From positions 5,982,855-6,046,854 of the forward strand of contig JAQFVV010000049.1 of NCBI GenBank assembly GCA_028023455.1: a stretch of DNA of 64,000 nt, in the 5' to 3' direction. Each line of letters opens with the position of its first letter. The first letter of the stretch is position 1. Source of the stretch: Epiperipatus broadwayi (taxonomy: Eukaryota; Onychophora; Udeonychophora; Euonychophora; Peripatidae). Positions 1 through 10,995 of this stretch are shown here, in pieces. A program made the translations under genes and the position numbers. Below the pieces are notes generated by a model. That model worked only from the letters and a program-made list of their open reading frames with translations, did not search any database and was not told where the DNA came from.

Positions 1-287
1 TGTATCTCTATATGATTTGAGAATTATAGGTGTAAATGATTTTATTTTACAGTTCCTTGAATGTCTCATGAAATAAAAGCAGTTAACAAGGTATTGACAG
101 TTCTTGGAAGGTTGTCATTTTCATTTTTATAAATACAAAAAAATTTAAATCATGAAATATTAAAACACTACAGGAAAAATTGCATCTATGTTTGTCAGTT
201 CAGCATTTAGATTATAATGCTATGAGACTTGGAACATTATTTATATATAGTGTTGGAGAATTTCTACACTCTGAATACATTATGTAA

Positions 288-511
288 TGCAATTTATCCA
301 TTTTACTTTGAACACTTTTTTGCAGAAACTTTTTATTATACATATATGCATATACAATCTTACATTTTAACTGTCCTGCAGTCTTCATCAGAGCTATGAT
401 ATAGCTCTGAAAAAGACTGCAGGACAGTCAAAGCCTAAGATTGTATATGCATATATGTACAATAAAAGTTTTTTTGCTAAAAAGTGTTCAAAGTAGACTG
501 GATAAATTGCA
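288..511. repeat. Fold-back repeat (about 224 bp) with a PLE-type terminal hairpin in both arms
   Basis: The two halves are near-perfect reverse complements around position 399 (GAGCTAT/ATAGCTC). The outer ends read TGCAATTTATCCA and its complement, so the unit folds into a hairpin of about 110 bp. Each arm carries, reading outward, a CTGANGA-like box, a short stem-loop (GACTG-CAGGA-CAGTC) and a GAAA-like box. On the minus strand the first box is an intact CTGATGA (391-385) while GAAA has become TAAA; on the plus strand the first box is CTGAAAA. The same hairpin lies near the PLE remnants elsewhere in the window, so this is probably a mirrored PLE tip. No coding sequence remains. Confidence 0.8.
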
Positions 512-1456
512 TTTATATAAGATATTACAGCAAAGAATTTGGTAACATTATATAACACATTGTTCTGCAAAATTTTTAACTTTATATACTGGCTTTGGTA
601 AGATTATTAAAAATAGATATTTAGATACTATACTTTAGGAATATTTATTTGCATCAATTTCAGTTAGGTTTTGATTAAATCTATTATCATTGCTATTAAT
701 AAAAAATTACATTCCCATATGTTTTTGAACTGCAGGTATAAGTGATGACTGTTTTGTTAGCTTAATAATAAGATATTAATATTACTATACAGTGAATAAC
801 ATTTTTATATATGGGTCACAGAGAACTTATGATACCAAATAATAAAGATTTTTGTGAACTTAAGATATAAACATTAAAATCATAGCACATCTTTGTTATA
901 ATCAAATAACCAATGGTTAAAATAGTCGTTTAAACTGGAACCACATGATCTAGTAATTAACAATAGTACTTGCATTTTTAGTAGACACAGCATCTATCAT
1001 GATATTCAAGCTGATTCATTAAAAATAAATTTTACTAGATTCTTTTATATGGATGATGATTTGAAGCACAACATTTTTTCTCTTGTCATAAAGCAAGAAC
1101 TTCCCATAGAAAGATATATACATTAATTAATAATTTTTAATTGATATAACACATAAACATTAAACATATAGTAAAAAATTTTCATGTTTCAAACTAGAAA
1201 AAACATTCAGCTACAATATAACCAGGTAACTAACAAAATAGACAGTGCAAGCTGAATATCTTCTTCTTTATTTTTTTTTTTGCATTCCTTTATATATTCA
1301 CATAGATTACTTCTAATAAATCTCCACATAAACACTCTATGCAAATTTTTTTAAATAATTCCTTTATTTTTCTAACAGTTTTGGCTGTCCTGCAATCTTC
1401 ATCGGAGCTACAAAATTTAAACATATAATCATATAACCATTATTCTATCATCATCA

Positions 1457-3084
1457 TCAACCATTATCAATCCACTGCAGGATGAAGGCCTCTCCAAGTT
1501 CAATCCATCTTTTCCTATCTTTAGCTTCTCTTCTCCACATTACCCCTGCACACTTTCTTATTTCATCCATCCATCTCACATGTGGTCTCTTTCTGGGTCT
1601 TTTACAATCTCTTGGAATCCAGATTAAAATTTCAATTGTCTGCCTATTATCATCTTTTCTAACAATATGTCCAGCCCAACTCCACTTCAGTCTTTTAATT
1701 TTTTCAATGAGGTCAGTAAACACTTGTTTGTTTTCTTACCCATACATTACATTTTCAATCCCTTCTTGTTACTCCCAACATGCATCTCTCCATACTTCTT
1801 TGAGTGGTCTGAAGTCTCTGTATTGCTTTTTTATTAAGTGTTCAAGTCTCAGATCCATAAGTAAGAACTGGCAAAACACATTTATTAAAAACCTTCCCTT
1901 TCAAACAAATAGGCATATTTCCTTTTAGTATCAAGTTATTTCTACCAAAAGCACTCCAACCAAGTTTAATTCTATGATTAATTTCATCCAGTATATTTCC
2001 ATCTGTATTAATAATCTGACCAAAGTATTTGTAACTGTTAACTTCTTCTAACTCATCATAATCAATCTTTATTTTCATATTTTGAGAAAATCTATTAAAC
2101 ATTATATTAATAGTTTAGATTGCGCTTTATGCCAAAAAGTGAAGCTTGTCTCAATCTTATTAAAAGTTATATGGCTTAGCGCTTTCAGAGACCTTGTGTC
2201 TCCATAATCATAGCCTACTTTTAACTGAAGTTTAGTTTTGGTTTATGTAAAATTTACTTTAGTCTTTTTAACATTTATCTTTAGTCCTACTTTCCTACTT
2301 TCATCTGATAACTCCTGCAACATTTCCTGTAGCTCTAAAGCATTATTTTCAAAAGTAACTACATCATCCACAAAATCTAAATGACTTAAATAATCTCCAT
2401 TTACTTTCACCTCTTCAGATTCCCATATTAATCCACAAAATACTTTTTGCAGTACTGCTGTAAAAAGGTTTGGAGATATGGAGTCACCCTGTCTTACACC
2501 CTTTTCAATGTTGATTTTCCTACTATCATTATGTAATCTAATTGTTGTTGTTGCATTTTTATAAATATTCTATAAAATATGACAATATCCTGGATCTACA
2601 CCTTGATGATCCAATGCTTTAATCACTGAAGAAATGTTTATAGAATCAAATGCCTTTTCATAGTCTACAAATCCTAAGTATAATGGCAACTCATATTCAT
2701 TGGTCCTTTCTATAATTTCTCTAAATACCTGGATATGATCTACTGTACTAAAACCACTTTTAAATCCAGCTTGTTCGCTTGGATCTTAGTAAAAATTTTG
2801 TATAAAACTGATAGGTCTGTAATTTCTAATATCTTCTTTATCACCTTTTTTAAATATTAAAATACTGCATTCTTCCAATCATCTGGTACATCTTTATCAT
2901 TTAGACATTTGGTATATAACTTTGCTAAAAAATTGTTTATTTCTTCACCTGCTTCTTTTAATATATCAATTATAATTCCATCATTACCTGGAGACTTCCC
3001 TTTCTTCATAAATTTAATTGCATGTCTCACTTCCTCATTCAAAATTCTGGGCAATTTGGAAGATATAATAGGTATAGGAGGCAC
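1457..3084 (-). pseudogene. Reverse transcriptase and C-terminal region of LINE copy 1 (multiply broken)
   Basis: The start (3084-2857) has the RT entry motif KSPGNDGIIIDILKEAG. After several frame changes the catalytic box is read at about 2370-2345 as LDFVDDVV, with Val where the second copy has Ala (LDFADDVIVF). The end (1723-1457) is a typical RTE tail, with AGHIVRKDDNR, then RWMDEIRKCAG, then a WRREAKDRKRW..LGEAF segment, then a stop. A block of about 150 bp near 2104-2256 is foreign to the LINE and interrupts the palm/thumb region. The protein cannot be made from this copy. Confidence 0.85.
2104..2256 (-). mobile_element. PLE terminal-tip insertion nested in LINE copy 1
   Basis: Compared with LINE copy 2, copy 1 has about 150 extra bases here, between the codons that continue as KTKV and as MFNRFSQN. 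On the minus strand the insert reads as a hairpin (GAGAC-loop-GTCTC), then GAAAGCGCTAAGCC, then a weakly conserved tail. The same module occurs at 26622-26745 and 31660-31800. I could not find a clear TSD. It is most likely the end of a PLE or a short non-autonomous derivative. Borders are good to about ten bases. Confidence 0.6.
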
Positions 3085-4324
3085 TTATTCTTTATTACTA
3101 TATAGTTCTTGATAAAAGTCTTCTACACATTTCATAATGTCATCTCTCATTTTAGTAATAATGCCATCTTTTTTTCTTATTGCATATATAAATTTTCTAC
3201 CAATACCAAAATGTTGTTTTACACTCTTTAGACTTTTATTCTCTTCTACAGCTTTCCTTGCTAGTTCACAATTATACTTTCTTATATCATTTTCAACCCT
3301 TTTTCTGCACCATTTTACAAAATTCGAGATAATGATCTTTTTTAATACATCATTATTGTATATCCTCATATTCCTTCTTTTCTTCATAAATTCTCTAGTC
3401 TCAGTAGAATTTTTAGTGGTCAATTGCAGCTTTTTTCTACCAGCTATCTTTGTTGCAGTTTTTAAAAGTGTATCACTTATTTTCCTATTAATGTCATTCA
3501 AATCTGAATCATGTTCAAAATCTACTAATACTTGAAACCAATTTGTAAGTTCTAATTTAAATTCATTAGAATGTTTCTGAAGATTAGGAATGTCAACTGT
3601 AAATATTGTTTTTCTTAATAATTTTTGTCTCTCTAGTTTTGCATTAACATGTATTTTACATCTTACTAATCGATGATCACTTCCTATGTTAAATTTATTA
3701 AGAACATAACAATCTTGAAATATGTATTTTCTGTTAGTCAAAATATAATCCAATTCTGCTGTACCTTCATTTGGATGCTTCCATGTCCATTTCCTTTTAA
3801 CATTTTTCTCAAAAAAAGAATTTATAATATAATTTTTTTCTTTTTCTGCAAACTCCACAAGTGTATATCCTCTCTCATTTCTATTACCTAAACCAAAATT
3901 ACCTACAGCATTTTCATCTTTCATTTGCTTACCAATTCTAGCATTAAAGTCTCCCATAACAATTTTAAAATGGTGTTTACTCTGATCAAAAACCTCTTGT
4001 ACATCCATATAAAAATCTTCTATAACTTCATCACTATGAGAACTTGTTGGGGCATAAACCTGAATTATCTGCATTTGGTATCTGCTATTAAGTTGTAAAA
4101 CTAATCTTACCACTCTATCTGATACACCATCAATCTCCACAATGTTCTTCCATTTTTTTATTTATAATAAATCCTACTCCACTTGTATTTCCAATATTTG
4201 TGCCTTTATAGTAGAGTATATGTCCACTTTTTAAATCAATTGTTTCTTCACCTTTTCTTCTAACTTCACAAATCCCAGTAATGTCCCATTTAATATAAGA
4301 CAGTTCTTCTTCTAACTCTTGCAA
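3085..4324 (-). pseudogene. AP-like endonuclease domain of LINE copy 1 (broken by a frame change)
   Basis: The domain nicks target DNA during target-primed reverse transcription. It is read in two frames: 4324-4130 carries the catalytic Glu region (ICEVRRKG), and 4140-3085 (351 residues) carries YAPT, the GDFNAR box, ELDYIL and the GSDHRLVR box with the catalytic Asp-His pair. The essential residues I can see are all present, so the domain was functional when it inserted. The frame change lies between the two pieces near 4130-4140. The 351-residue piece continues past the domain into the linker toward the reverse transcriptase. Family assignment is by motif order; RTE rather than Jockey or L1 is the best guess because of the short single ORF and the 3' end. 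Confidence 0.85.
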
Positions 4325-4479
4325 TCTTCCTTCACTTGAAAGTGATCTGAGTCTGCAATCAGGGGATTCTTAGCACTCTTTGCCATTGGCCACCAACTGC
4401 TGCCTTGGTTGGTGACTTTATAGCCTCCTGGGAATAAGGGCCATAATTTATTTTTGACTGTCATGATTGTATATATTGA

Positions 4480-4719
4480 AAAAAATATTCTCAAACTTGG
4501 AGGGGGAAAGCCAATAAACTCACCATGCTGGCTAATGTGTGTTGGTGAGCATCCCATCCACGTTCATATACTATACGAATAATCACATAGTAGTAACAGT
4601 TGCAACGACAAGAACGTATGGAGTGGACATTAGGAATTTTCCCTATTCGATTCCTTTAAGGCCTCCAAGAGGAATCAATGGGTCTCCTTTCAGTTAATAG
4701 CAAACTCCTTTCTGCAGCC
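4480..4719 (+). other. Inverted 5' segment of LINE copy 1 (twin-priming signature)
   Basis: This segment matches 55263-55470, the 5' untranslated part of LINE copy 2, in the same plus orientation, although the body of copy 1 lies on the minus strand. The segment is therefore flipped relative to its own element. The end that is more 3' in the RNA (TTTCTGCAGCC) lies at the outer border next to the TSD, and the more 5' end lies at the junction near 4480. That is the arrangement expected from twin priming during target-primed reverse transcription. Confidence 0.75.
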
Positions 4720-4989
4720 ACCATTATATATATATATATATATACAAATTTTACATTATTATTCATAATTATATTTTATTTTTAACCTATACCTTTACTT
4801 TCCTCATTTTTTTAATTATTGTTTTTTCATTCTCTTTTTACTATTTCTACTTTCTTTTTACTTTTTATTTTTTACCTTATCTTCATATCTATCATTCTAT
4901 ATTACTCTCTAATATATTTATCATCTTTTTATTTTATTTTTAATACCTATAAGTCAAATTCCTTTCCTTTTTTCTATTATTTATCTTTA

Positions 4990-5957
4990 CACCCGGGTTT
5001 CTTTTTGTGCAGATTTTTTTAATGTGATTTTGAAGTTATGTGATTCATGTTTCTTCTTAATAACTTTTTATGCGGTTTTCTTTTATGTGATAAAGAAGTT
5101 CATATTTCACTTAAAATCAGGATTTCCCCATTTTATATACACACATTATATTTTACATGTTTTAAATGCCTGTTGGAAAAAGGTTTGGCAATAAATTTAG
5201 ATACTGTAGAAGATTTAGAAAAAGATAATGAAACAGAAGTGGAACTGTTCATTTAACAGCAAAAATGATGCAGAAAGTCTTCGACTTTCTAATCAATTGG
5301 ACAATCATTTTTTTGTTAATGACATGAATTATTAATGAGCTCTTAAATTCTAACAAGAGCTAAATAGTTGTATGTCTGGATATTGTGAGCTTCATAAACA
5401 ATTAGTAAAATCATTGTCTCAAAGCTTAATCACCAATTATATTGTTGGCAGAAAACCATTAATTTTTAAACTGAAAATTTTTTTATTGGCTAAGTGAATT
5501 AAAGTTTTAAACTTTTGATTGGTTCAATTACAGAATCAGCAGTAAAAATATATTCATCTTTTAATATTAGATTCATTTGTAAAAAGCAAATCAATCATTT
5601 GTCAGATTATGAAAGTAAACGAAAGTTTTTTCAAAAATAAATATGTATGAAAAAATGTAAAATAAATTACATATAAAAACATATTGTTTTGAATAAAATT
5701 AAATAGTTAATAAAAAATTTGTTTTGTATCAATTTTTTTTAAATATTTGAAATTTTTTATTTATCATACTTTATTTCCTTATTTTCTTTAGAAGAATTTT
5801 AAAGTAATTTTACCTTGTTGCTTTGCATTTAAGTGCTTTTTGAAAATTATGGAATAGATCCCACATTTTGCAATGTAAATTAAGGCTATTTTTGTGTGAT
5901 TTCTTTTATGTGGATTTTTTGCAGAACTTATCTACCACATAAAAAGAGACCCAGGTG
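4990..5957. mobile_element. 968-bp TIR DNA transposon with TA target duplication
   Basis: The ends are inverted: CACCCGGGTTTCTTTTTGTG on the left and, on the opposite strand at the right, CACCTGGGTCTCTTTTTATG. TA flanks both sides (4988-4989, 5958-5959). The mirrored arm of the palindrome shows the empty site with a single TA, so the borders are secure. Subterminal T-rich repeats (TTTATGCGG, TTTATGTG) recur inside. Only a short open stretch (5047-5256) is present, ending in an acidic tail (DTVEDLEKDNETEVE). That could be the last residues of a pogo/Tigger-like transposase, but the similarity is too weak to assert. TA duplication suggests the Tc1/mariner-pogo superfamily; this copy is non-autonomous. 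Confidence 0.85.
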
Positions 5958-6379
5958 TACTTATTCTTTTATTAATATTTTTTATTCCCAATCCTATCTT
6001 TATTTCCTTTTATAATTTACTTAGTCATTTTACTCACCATTTGCATAACCTTCCTCTTTCTTTTTAAATTTATAACTGACTCTTTTTTCAAAATCCTTAG
6101 CCTCTTTTTCATAAACTCCTTTAATACAACTTCCTCGATTATCAATTTCTTTAACTTTTTATCCTACTTTTAAACTTTATTTTACAAAACTTTATATAAA
6201 TTTTATTTTTCTATTATTATTAATATTTCTATAAAAATAATGTCTTTACCCCCCCCCCAACTCTATTCAAATTTGGATTTATCTTCTTAATTAATATAGC
6301 TTCTTTTATTTTTCTATCTTTTCTTTTACTAGTATATCCAATCATTTTTATGCTATCTCTCTCAAATATATGTCCAATT

Positions 6380-6538
6380 TATATGCATGCAATAGAAACA
6401 GGACATATATTTGAGAGAGATAGCATAAGGATAATTGAATATACTAGTAAAAGAAGAGATAGAAAAATAAAAGAAGCTATATTAATTAAGAAGATAAAAC
6501 AAAATTTAAATAGAAATGGAGGGAAGATATTATTTTAG
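6380..6538 (+). pseudogene. PLE GIY-YIG endonuclease C-terminal fragment
   Basis: The right arm of the giant fold-back encodes HAIETGHIFERDSI and then a Lys/Arg-rich helix (RRDRKIKEAILIKKIKQN) before a stop at 6536-6538. The H..ETGH.F pattern followed by a basic KR.IKEA helix is characteristic of the C-terminal part of PLE endonucleases. The catalytic GIY-YIG half is missing because the mirrored copy begins at the loop. The left arm holds the same codons on the opposite strand (about 6375 down to 6250). The fragment is not functional. Confidence 0.75.
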
Positions 6539-7904
6539 TAGGAATATTAATAATAATAGAGAAAATATATATATAAAGTTTTGTAAAAGAAAAAGTTTAA
6601 AAATTGGATAAAAAGTTTAAAATAATGATAATAGAGGGAGTTGTATTAAATAAGTATATGAAAAAGAGGCCTAGAATTTTGAAAAAACGAGTCAGTTATA
6701 AATTTAAAAAGAAAGTGAAAGTTATGCAAATGGTGAGCAAAATGAATAAGTGAATTATAAAAGAAAATAAAGATAGGATTAGGAATAAAAATTATTAATA
6801 ACGGATAAAAGAATAAGTATAGATAAATAATAGATAGGAATGAAAGAATTAGATTTATTGGCATGGCATTAAAAGTAAAATAAAAGGTGATAAATATATT
6901 AGTAATGTAGAATGATAGATAGGAAGACAAGGTAAAAAATAAAAGGTAAAATGAAAGTAGAAATAGTAAAGAAATAATGAAAAAATAATAATTAGAAAAA
7001 AGAGGAAAAGTAAAGGCATAGAATTAAAAATAAAATATGATTATAAATAATAATGAAAAATATGTATTTATATATATACAATAATGGTTATATGATTATA
7101 TGTTTAAATGTCGTAGCTCTGACAAAGACTGAAAAACAGTTGAAACTATTAGAAAATTAAAGGAATTATGTAAAAAAAATTGCACTAAAGTGTATATGTG
7201 GAGATATATAAAAAGTAATATATATGCAAACTGAATCATATACTCTAGAAATTATTAGTAGCATTTATGTTGTTTACAATAATTTAAAAGACAGATAATT
7301 TCTAATTTAACATTTAAGTTTATATACAAGTTTAAAAAACATCAAATTATTTTTATGTGTGAAAATTTGAAGCCTAACCTTGAATTCTCATGAGAAACCA
7401 TGCATCTTTTACATATATATGCATATTTTATATTAAAAATTTTCATGCATTTAAGATATAAAAATTTAAAATATGAGGAAACTTTCTGTGTAATGAGACA
7501 AAACATTCAGTTATAAGATAACCAGGCAATTAACACATAAAATGTAGTACAAGCTGAATTACATGATATAATAATTAAATGCATTAAGTTAAAAGATAGA
7601 TCTTTTCTAATTCAATGCATAAGTTGATATATGGAAATAAGACAAACTATATATTTTTTACATATCTTTTTATGTACTAAAGAATATGTGAACTTAATTC
7701 TTAACCCTAGCTAAATTAAATGAATAAGATTAGTAATTATTCAATCTCATGGTTCAGAGTTCTCTATTTGTTTTAAATGATAACTGCTTACTTGCATTAC
7801 AGTTAGACATTTTATTTAGTCTAATATAAAAAATATATATTCTTACATTTTCAAGATTTATCTCTTAAGTTCATAATATTTTTTTAATGTAAAATACATA
7901 ACCC

Positions 7905-9380
7905 TCCATGTGAGAGAATAAGCTGTTGATGAGGCTTTAGAAAAATTATTATACTTCAAATTTGTATATATAAAAAAATCTGGTCTGATTTATCTCTTAT
8001 ATACTAGCTTGAATTTTGAACTAATAGTTCTTTTAGCTTAATGTAGATCAAACAAATGCTATCAAATGGTATTGCTAATTAATAAATCATGTAGTTGAGC
8101 TAGCACTTTCACTTTCTCTTTCAATTACTGAGATCATAGTTAAACATTTGGCCTACTTTAATACATTGAGAGGGTCTCATTACATTTTCACTGTAAATAT
8201 TTTAAATAACTTGATATATGTATAATGTTTTGAGATAAGTTTATTGCAAATAATAATAAAAACTAATAATAATTGAAAATTATATATATATATGTAATGC
8301 CTTTCAAGAAATGTTTGGTTGCTGGTGATGATTCAAAGAAGTTATATTTTAAATTCTCACATATTAAAAAATTATCTGTTCTGATTTATTACACATAAAG
8401 TATCAGATAGAAGCATTGACCTTTTACTTTAATGTAAAATACGTAAATGCTATTGTTAATTAATAGATCATATGATTCACTTTGCACACTCTCATAGGTG
8501 AATGTTTACATACTTTAATGTATCAATATTTCATACTCTGTAGTCAAGTTGCAAGCCTTAAGTGTCCATATATATTCAATGGACCATTAGTAAGAATGGA
8601 TTCCATTCTTGCTATTAAAAGGTGTGAAGATTGCCTTGACAGCAGTGAGAAATATTGATTACTATATTTTACTGTGAATGTTTAGGTGGTTACTGGTTGG
8701 AACTTAATTATATCATTATCCCAGATTAGCTTTAGGCACTATTTCGCTTATTATTTTTAAATAATACATGGGCAATTTAAAAGTATTGCAGTTTGTAATG
8801 TTAATTGACTATTTATTAGTCTGCATTACAGTGACATGTTTATTTCATATTTAAAGAGGTTTATTTAAACTTCAAAGTAACAATATTTCATACTCTGTAG
8901 TCAAGTTGCAAGCTTTAAGTGTCCATATATATCCAATGGACCATTAGTAAGAATGAATTCCATTCTTGCTATTAAAAGGTGTGAAGGTTGCCTTGACAGC
9001 AGTGAGAAATATTGATTACTATATTTTACTGTGAATGTTTACTGGTTGGAACATAATTACATACTTTAATACATGGAAAATTCATGTCGTATTTTCAATA
9101 TTTACATCATATATCGATGAAAATAATTAAAATGTTTTAACTCTCTATGGGAGATGCTTGATTACTGGTAAAAAAAAAAATAGCAAATTTATTGTACTTC
9201 CAAACACACATATAAAAAATAATCTGGTTTGATTTGTTAGACATATATCAGTGTGAAGATTGAACTAAAAACAGTTTGTATTTTAGCTTAAATTTAATTG
9301 CACAAATACTATTATAAATTACTAGAATATTTGGCTCAACTTGAATATTTGTTTTAATTTGTGCTTAGCTATTGATTACA
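7905..9380 (+). repeat. Decayed tandem array with units of roughly 0.4 kb
   Basis: Three stretches share the same order of motifs: a GAGA...GCTG/CTTG...GATGA/TACTGG head, a TATAAAAAAT(C)TGGT(C)TGATTT middle, then AG(C)TTGAA...TTTTAGCTTAAT...AATGCTATT and an ...AATAGATCATAT..GTTGAGC-like end. They lie at about 7905-8165, 8296-8500 and 9140-9370. A younger direct duplication sits inside the array. No coding content was seen. It is probably an old satellite or internal repeats of a dead element. Confidence 0.5.
8524..9056 (+). repeat. Direct duplication, about 180 bp repeated at 357-bp spacing
   Basis: The block beginning CAATATTTCATACTCTGTAG at 8524 recurs at 8881 with few differences, through TGGACCATTAGTAAGAATG, a small palindrome AAGAATGGATTCCATTCTT (one base changed in the second copy) and CCTTGACAGCAGTGAG, to TACTGGTTGGAAC. 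The first copy ends near 8708, the second near 9056. The duplication is clearly more recent than the surrounding decayed array. Confidence 0.8.
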
Positions 9381-9474
9381 TTATAACTCCTAGATTTTAT
9401 TTAGTTTACTACATGAAAAAAATTATTATTTGTTTAATATTCTTAAGTCCATAAATTCTTTAATTATATATATA

Positions 9475-10140
9475 TCACTTAATCAAATTATTCATAACTC
9501 AAAATAATAGACAATTGGTTTATATGCAATGTAATTTAATATCATCAAATAGATTTTCGTTCACAAATGAACCTTCTCGAGATGCTATTTTTAAAATTAA
9601 TCATGTGACAATAAACATTCTACAGCTTTATACACTTTCTAGTTGGTCATCATTAGAAATAAATCCATGGAAAATAAAAAATATTATTATTTTTATAAAT
9701 TTACAAATATGTATACATCTATTATACATTTACTTATTCATCTTTTTCTTTCTTATATCTACTATTTATCATCAAATAAACAACTCCTCTTTCATACAAT
9801 CAGTACATATACATTCATATACATTACAGCTTCTTATTTTCTAACATTGACCATTTGCCTCCCAATTTTATCAAACCATTAATCATATTAATATATATTC
9901 ATCCATTATACGTTCTTTTATTCATATTTTTTCTACTTTATAACTGCTATCTATCAACCAACAAACAATTCCTGTCTTATACTATCAATACATATATATA
10001 TATACCTACATATTCTTAAATATTTCAGCTTCCAATTATCTTTTTTTTTCTTTAAAATTTTTACTATATATTTTTGTCACAATTCATTGTATGCTCTGTC
10101 TCTAAATAATGATTATGGGGTTCCGACTTAATATATTAAA
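9475..10140 (-). mobile_element. PLE remnant: endonuclease C-terminus plus 3' untranslated region
   Basis: On the minus strand 10140-10050 encodes a fragment with HYLETEHTMNCDKNI, the H..ET.H motif of PLE endonucleases, followed by stops. Below it (10050-9475) lies an untranslated stretch also found at 25540-26260 (same orientation) and 28030-28610 (opposite orientation). The order is therefore a consistent coding end plus 3' UTR of one PLE family. All three copies are 5' truncated. Confidence 0.7.
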
Positions 10141-10245
10141 TACAGCAATATTCATATAATTGAACTTATTTTATTAAAATGAGTATAGTCGAAAGTACTT
10201 CTAATAGATCAAGTTAAATTATATGAATATTACTGTATTGAATAT
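10138..10245. repeat. Hairpin containing a degraded PLE-type terminal motif
   Basis: The arms AATATTCATATAATTGAACTT and their complement (about 10145-10170 and 10212-10240) flank a loop. The loop holds ATGAGTATAGTCGAAAGTAC, which keeps the AGTCGAAAG half of the hairpin seen near other PLE ends. It lies beside the PLE endonuclease remnant at 9475-10140. Confidence 0.6.
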
Positions 10246-10249
10246 TACA

Positions 10250-10995
10250 TCAGTGAAGAGATGGAAACTAGAAACTAGATCTAAATACCAACTCAAAAGT
10301 CAGCACTTATCAAACATGTTTCTATCAGTTTGAAAGCATGAATTTATCAATGTCTTCAAAGTAGCTTAACAAACTAGATAGCTATATGGGTCTGAAATCA
10401 GTTCAGTTTCACCATATAATAAAAGCCTCTGCAATATATAGCATTGCAAAAACTTTCAAAGATACATTTATAATAATCAATCTCTATCTCTCTCAGCATT
10501 TGTGTAAATTCTATATCTCTCAGCATTTGGGTAAACAAAGCTTGTTAGGAGCTATTGGTAAAGCTCCATCTAGTGATCATAAAATGCAAGCTAAAAGCAA
10601 GTAACAAAATTTATAACTTGTTTTGATTATCATAAATGTACCTTTGAAGGTTTTTGCAATGCTATATATTGCAGTGGCTTTTACTATATGGTGAAACAAC
10701 TGATTTCAGATCCATATCGCTATCTAGATTGTTAAGCTGGATTTGAAGACATTACGTGTCTGATATATTCATGCTTTCAAACTGATAGAAACATGTTTGG
10801 TAAGTGCTGATTTTAGAGTTAGTATTTAGGTCTAATTTTTAGTCTCCCAACCGTTCACTGTCATGAGACAATTAGCTCAAAACCAGATGGTCTGGAGGTG
10901 GGTGACAACGATAGAGATTTTGAATTCCATCTCTTTCGGCATTTATGTAAACAAAGCTTGTTAGGAGCTATTGGTAAAGCTCCATCTAGTAATCA
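10250..10995. repeat. Large palindromic repeat, fold-back family F
   Basis: The left arm (10257-10475) and the right arm (10630-10850) are reverse complements. Landmarks are AACATGTTTCTATCAGTTTG, GCTATCTAGATTGTTAAGC and the GCAATATATAGCATTGC box. The central spacer contains a block (CAAAGCTTGTTAGGAGCTAT...CCATCTAGT) that is repeated again at 10935-10985, outside the right arm. Part of the outer flank matches 26370-26600 in inverted orientation. ATATGGGTCTGAA..CAGTTCAGT in the left arm also occurs in the palindromes at 20670 and 42020, so these are related. No ORF was recognised. Confidence 0.75.

Larger units (their letters stand above)
1444..4719 (-). mobile_element. RTE-like non-LTR retrotransposon (LINE), copy 1, with inverted 5' segment
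   Basis: An approximately 3.28-kb LINE on the minus strand. In reading order it has a 5' segment (inverted, 4480-4719), an apurinic-type endonuclease domain, a reverse transcriptase with a mutated FVDD box and an RTE-style C-terminus rich in W and R, and it ends in a short GAT repeat rather than poly(A). An 8-bp TSD, ACCATTAT, flanks it (1436-1443 and 4720-4727). The empty site is visible in the opposite arm of the surrounding palindrome, which confirms the borders. Several stops and frameshifts break the ORF. Length and domain order fit the RTE clade, which is usually about 3.2 kb with a single ORF. A second copy lies at 55160-58397. Confidence 0.9.
1281..7227. repeat. Giant head-to-head PLE fold-back, left arm split by two insertions
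   Basis: The right arm (6401-7227) is the reverse complement of three blocks to its left: 5958-6375, 4728-4989 and 1281-1435. The centre is a 25-nt loop at 6376-6400, flanked by CTCTCTCAAATATATGTCC and its complement. Once the LINE (1444-4719) and the TIR element (4990-5957) are removed, the left arm is colinear with the right arm over roughly 830 bp. Each arm holds a PLE endonuclease C-terminus near the centre and the PLE-type hairpin near the outer end (1384-1405 and 7118-7145). Paired inverted copies are a known habit of Penelope-like elements. The arms have diverged, so the structure is old. Confidence 0.85.
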
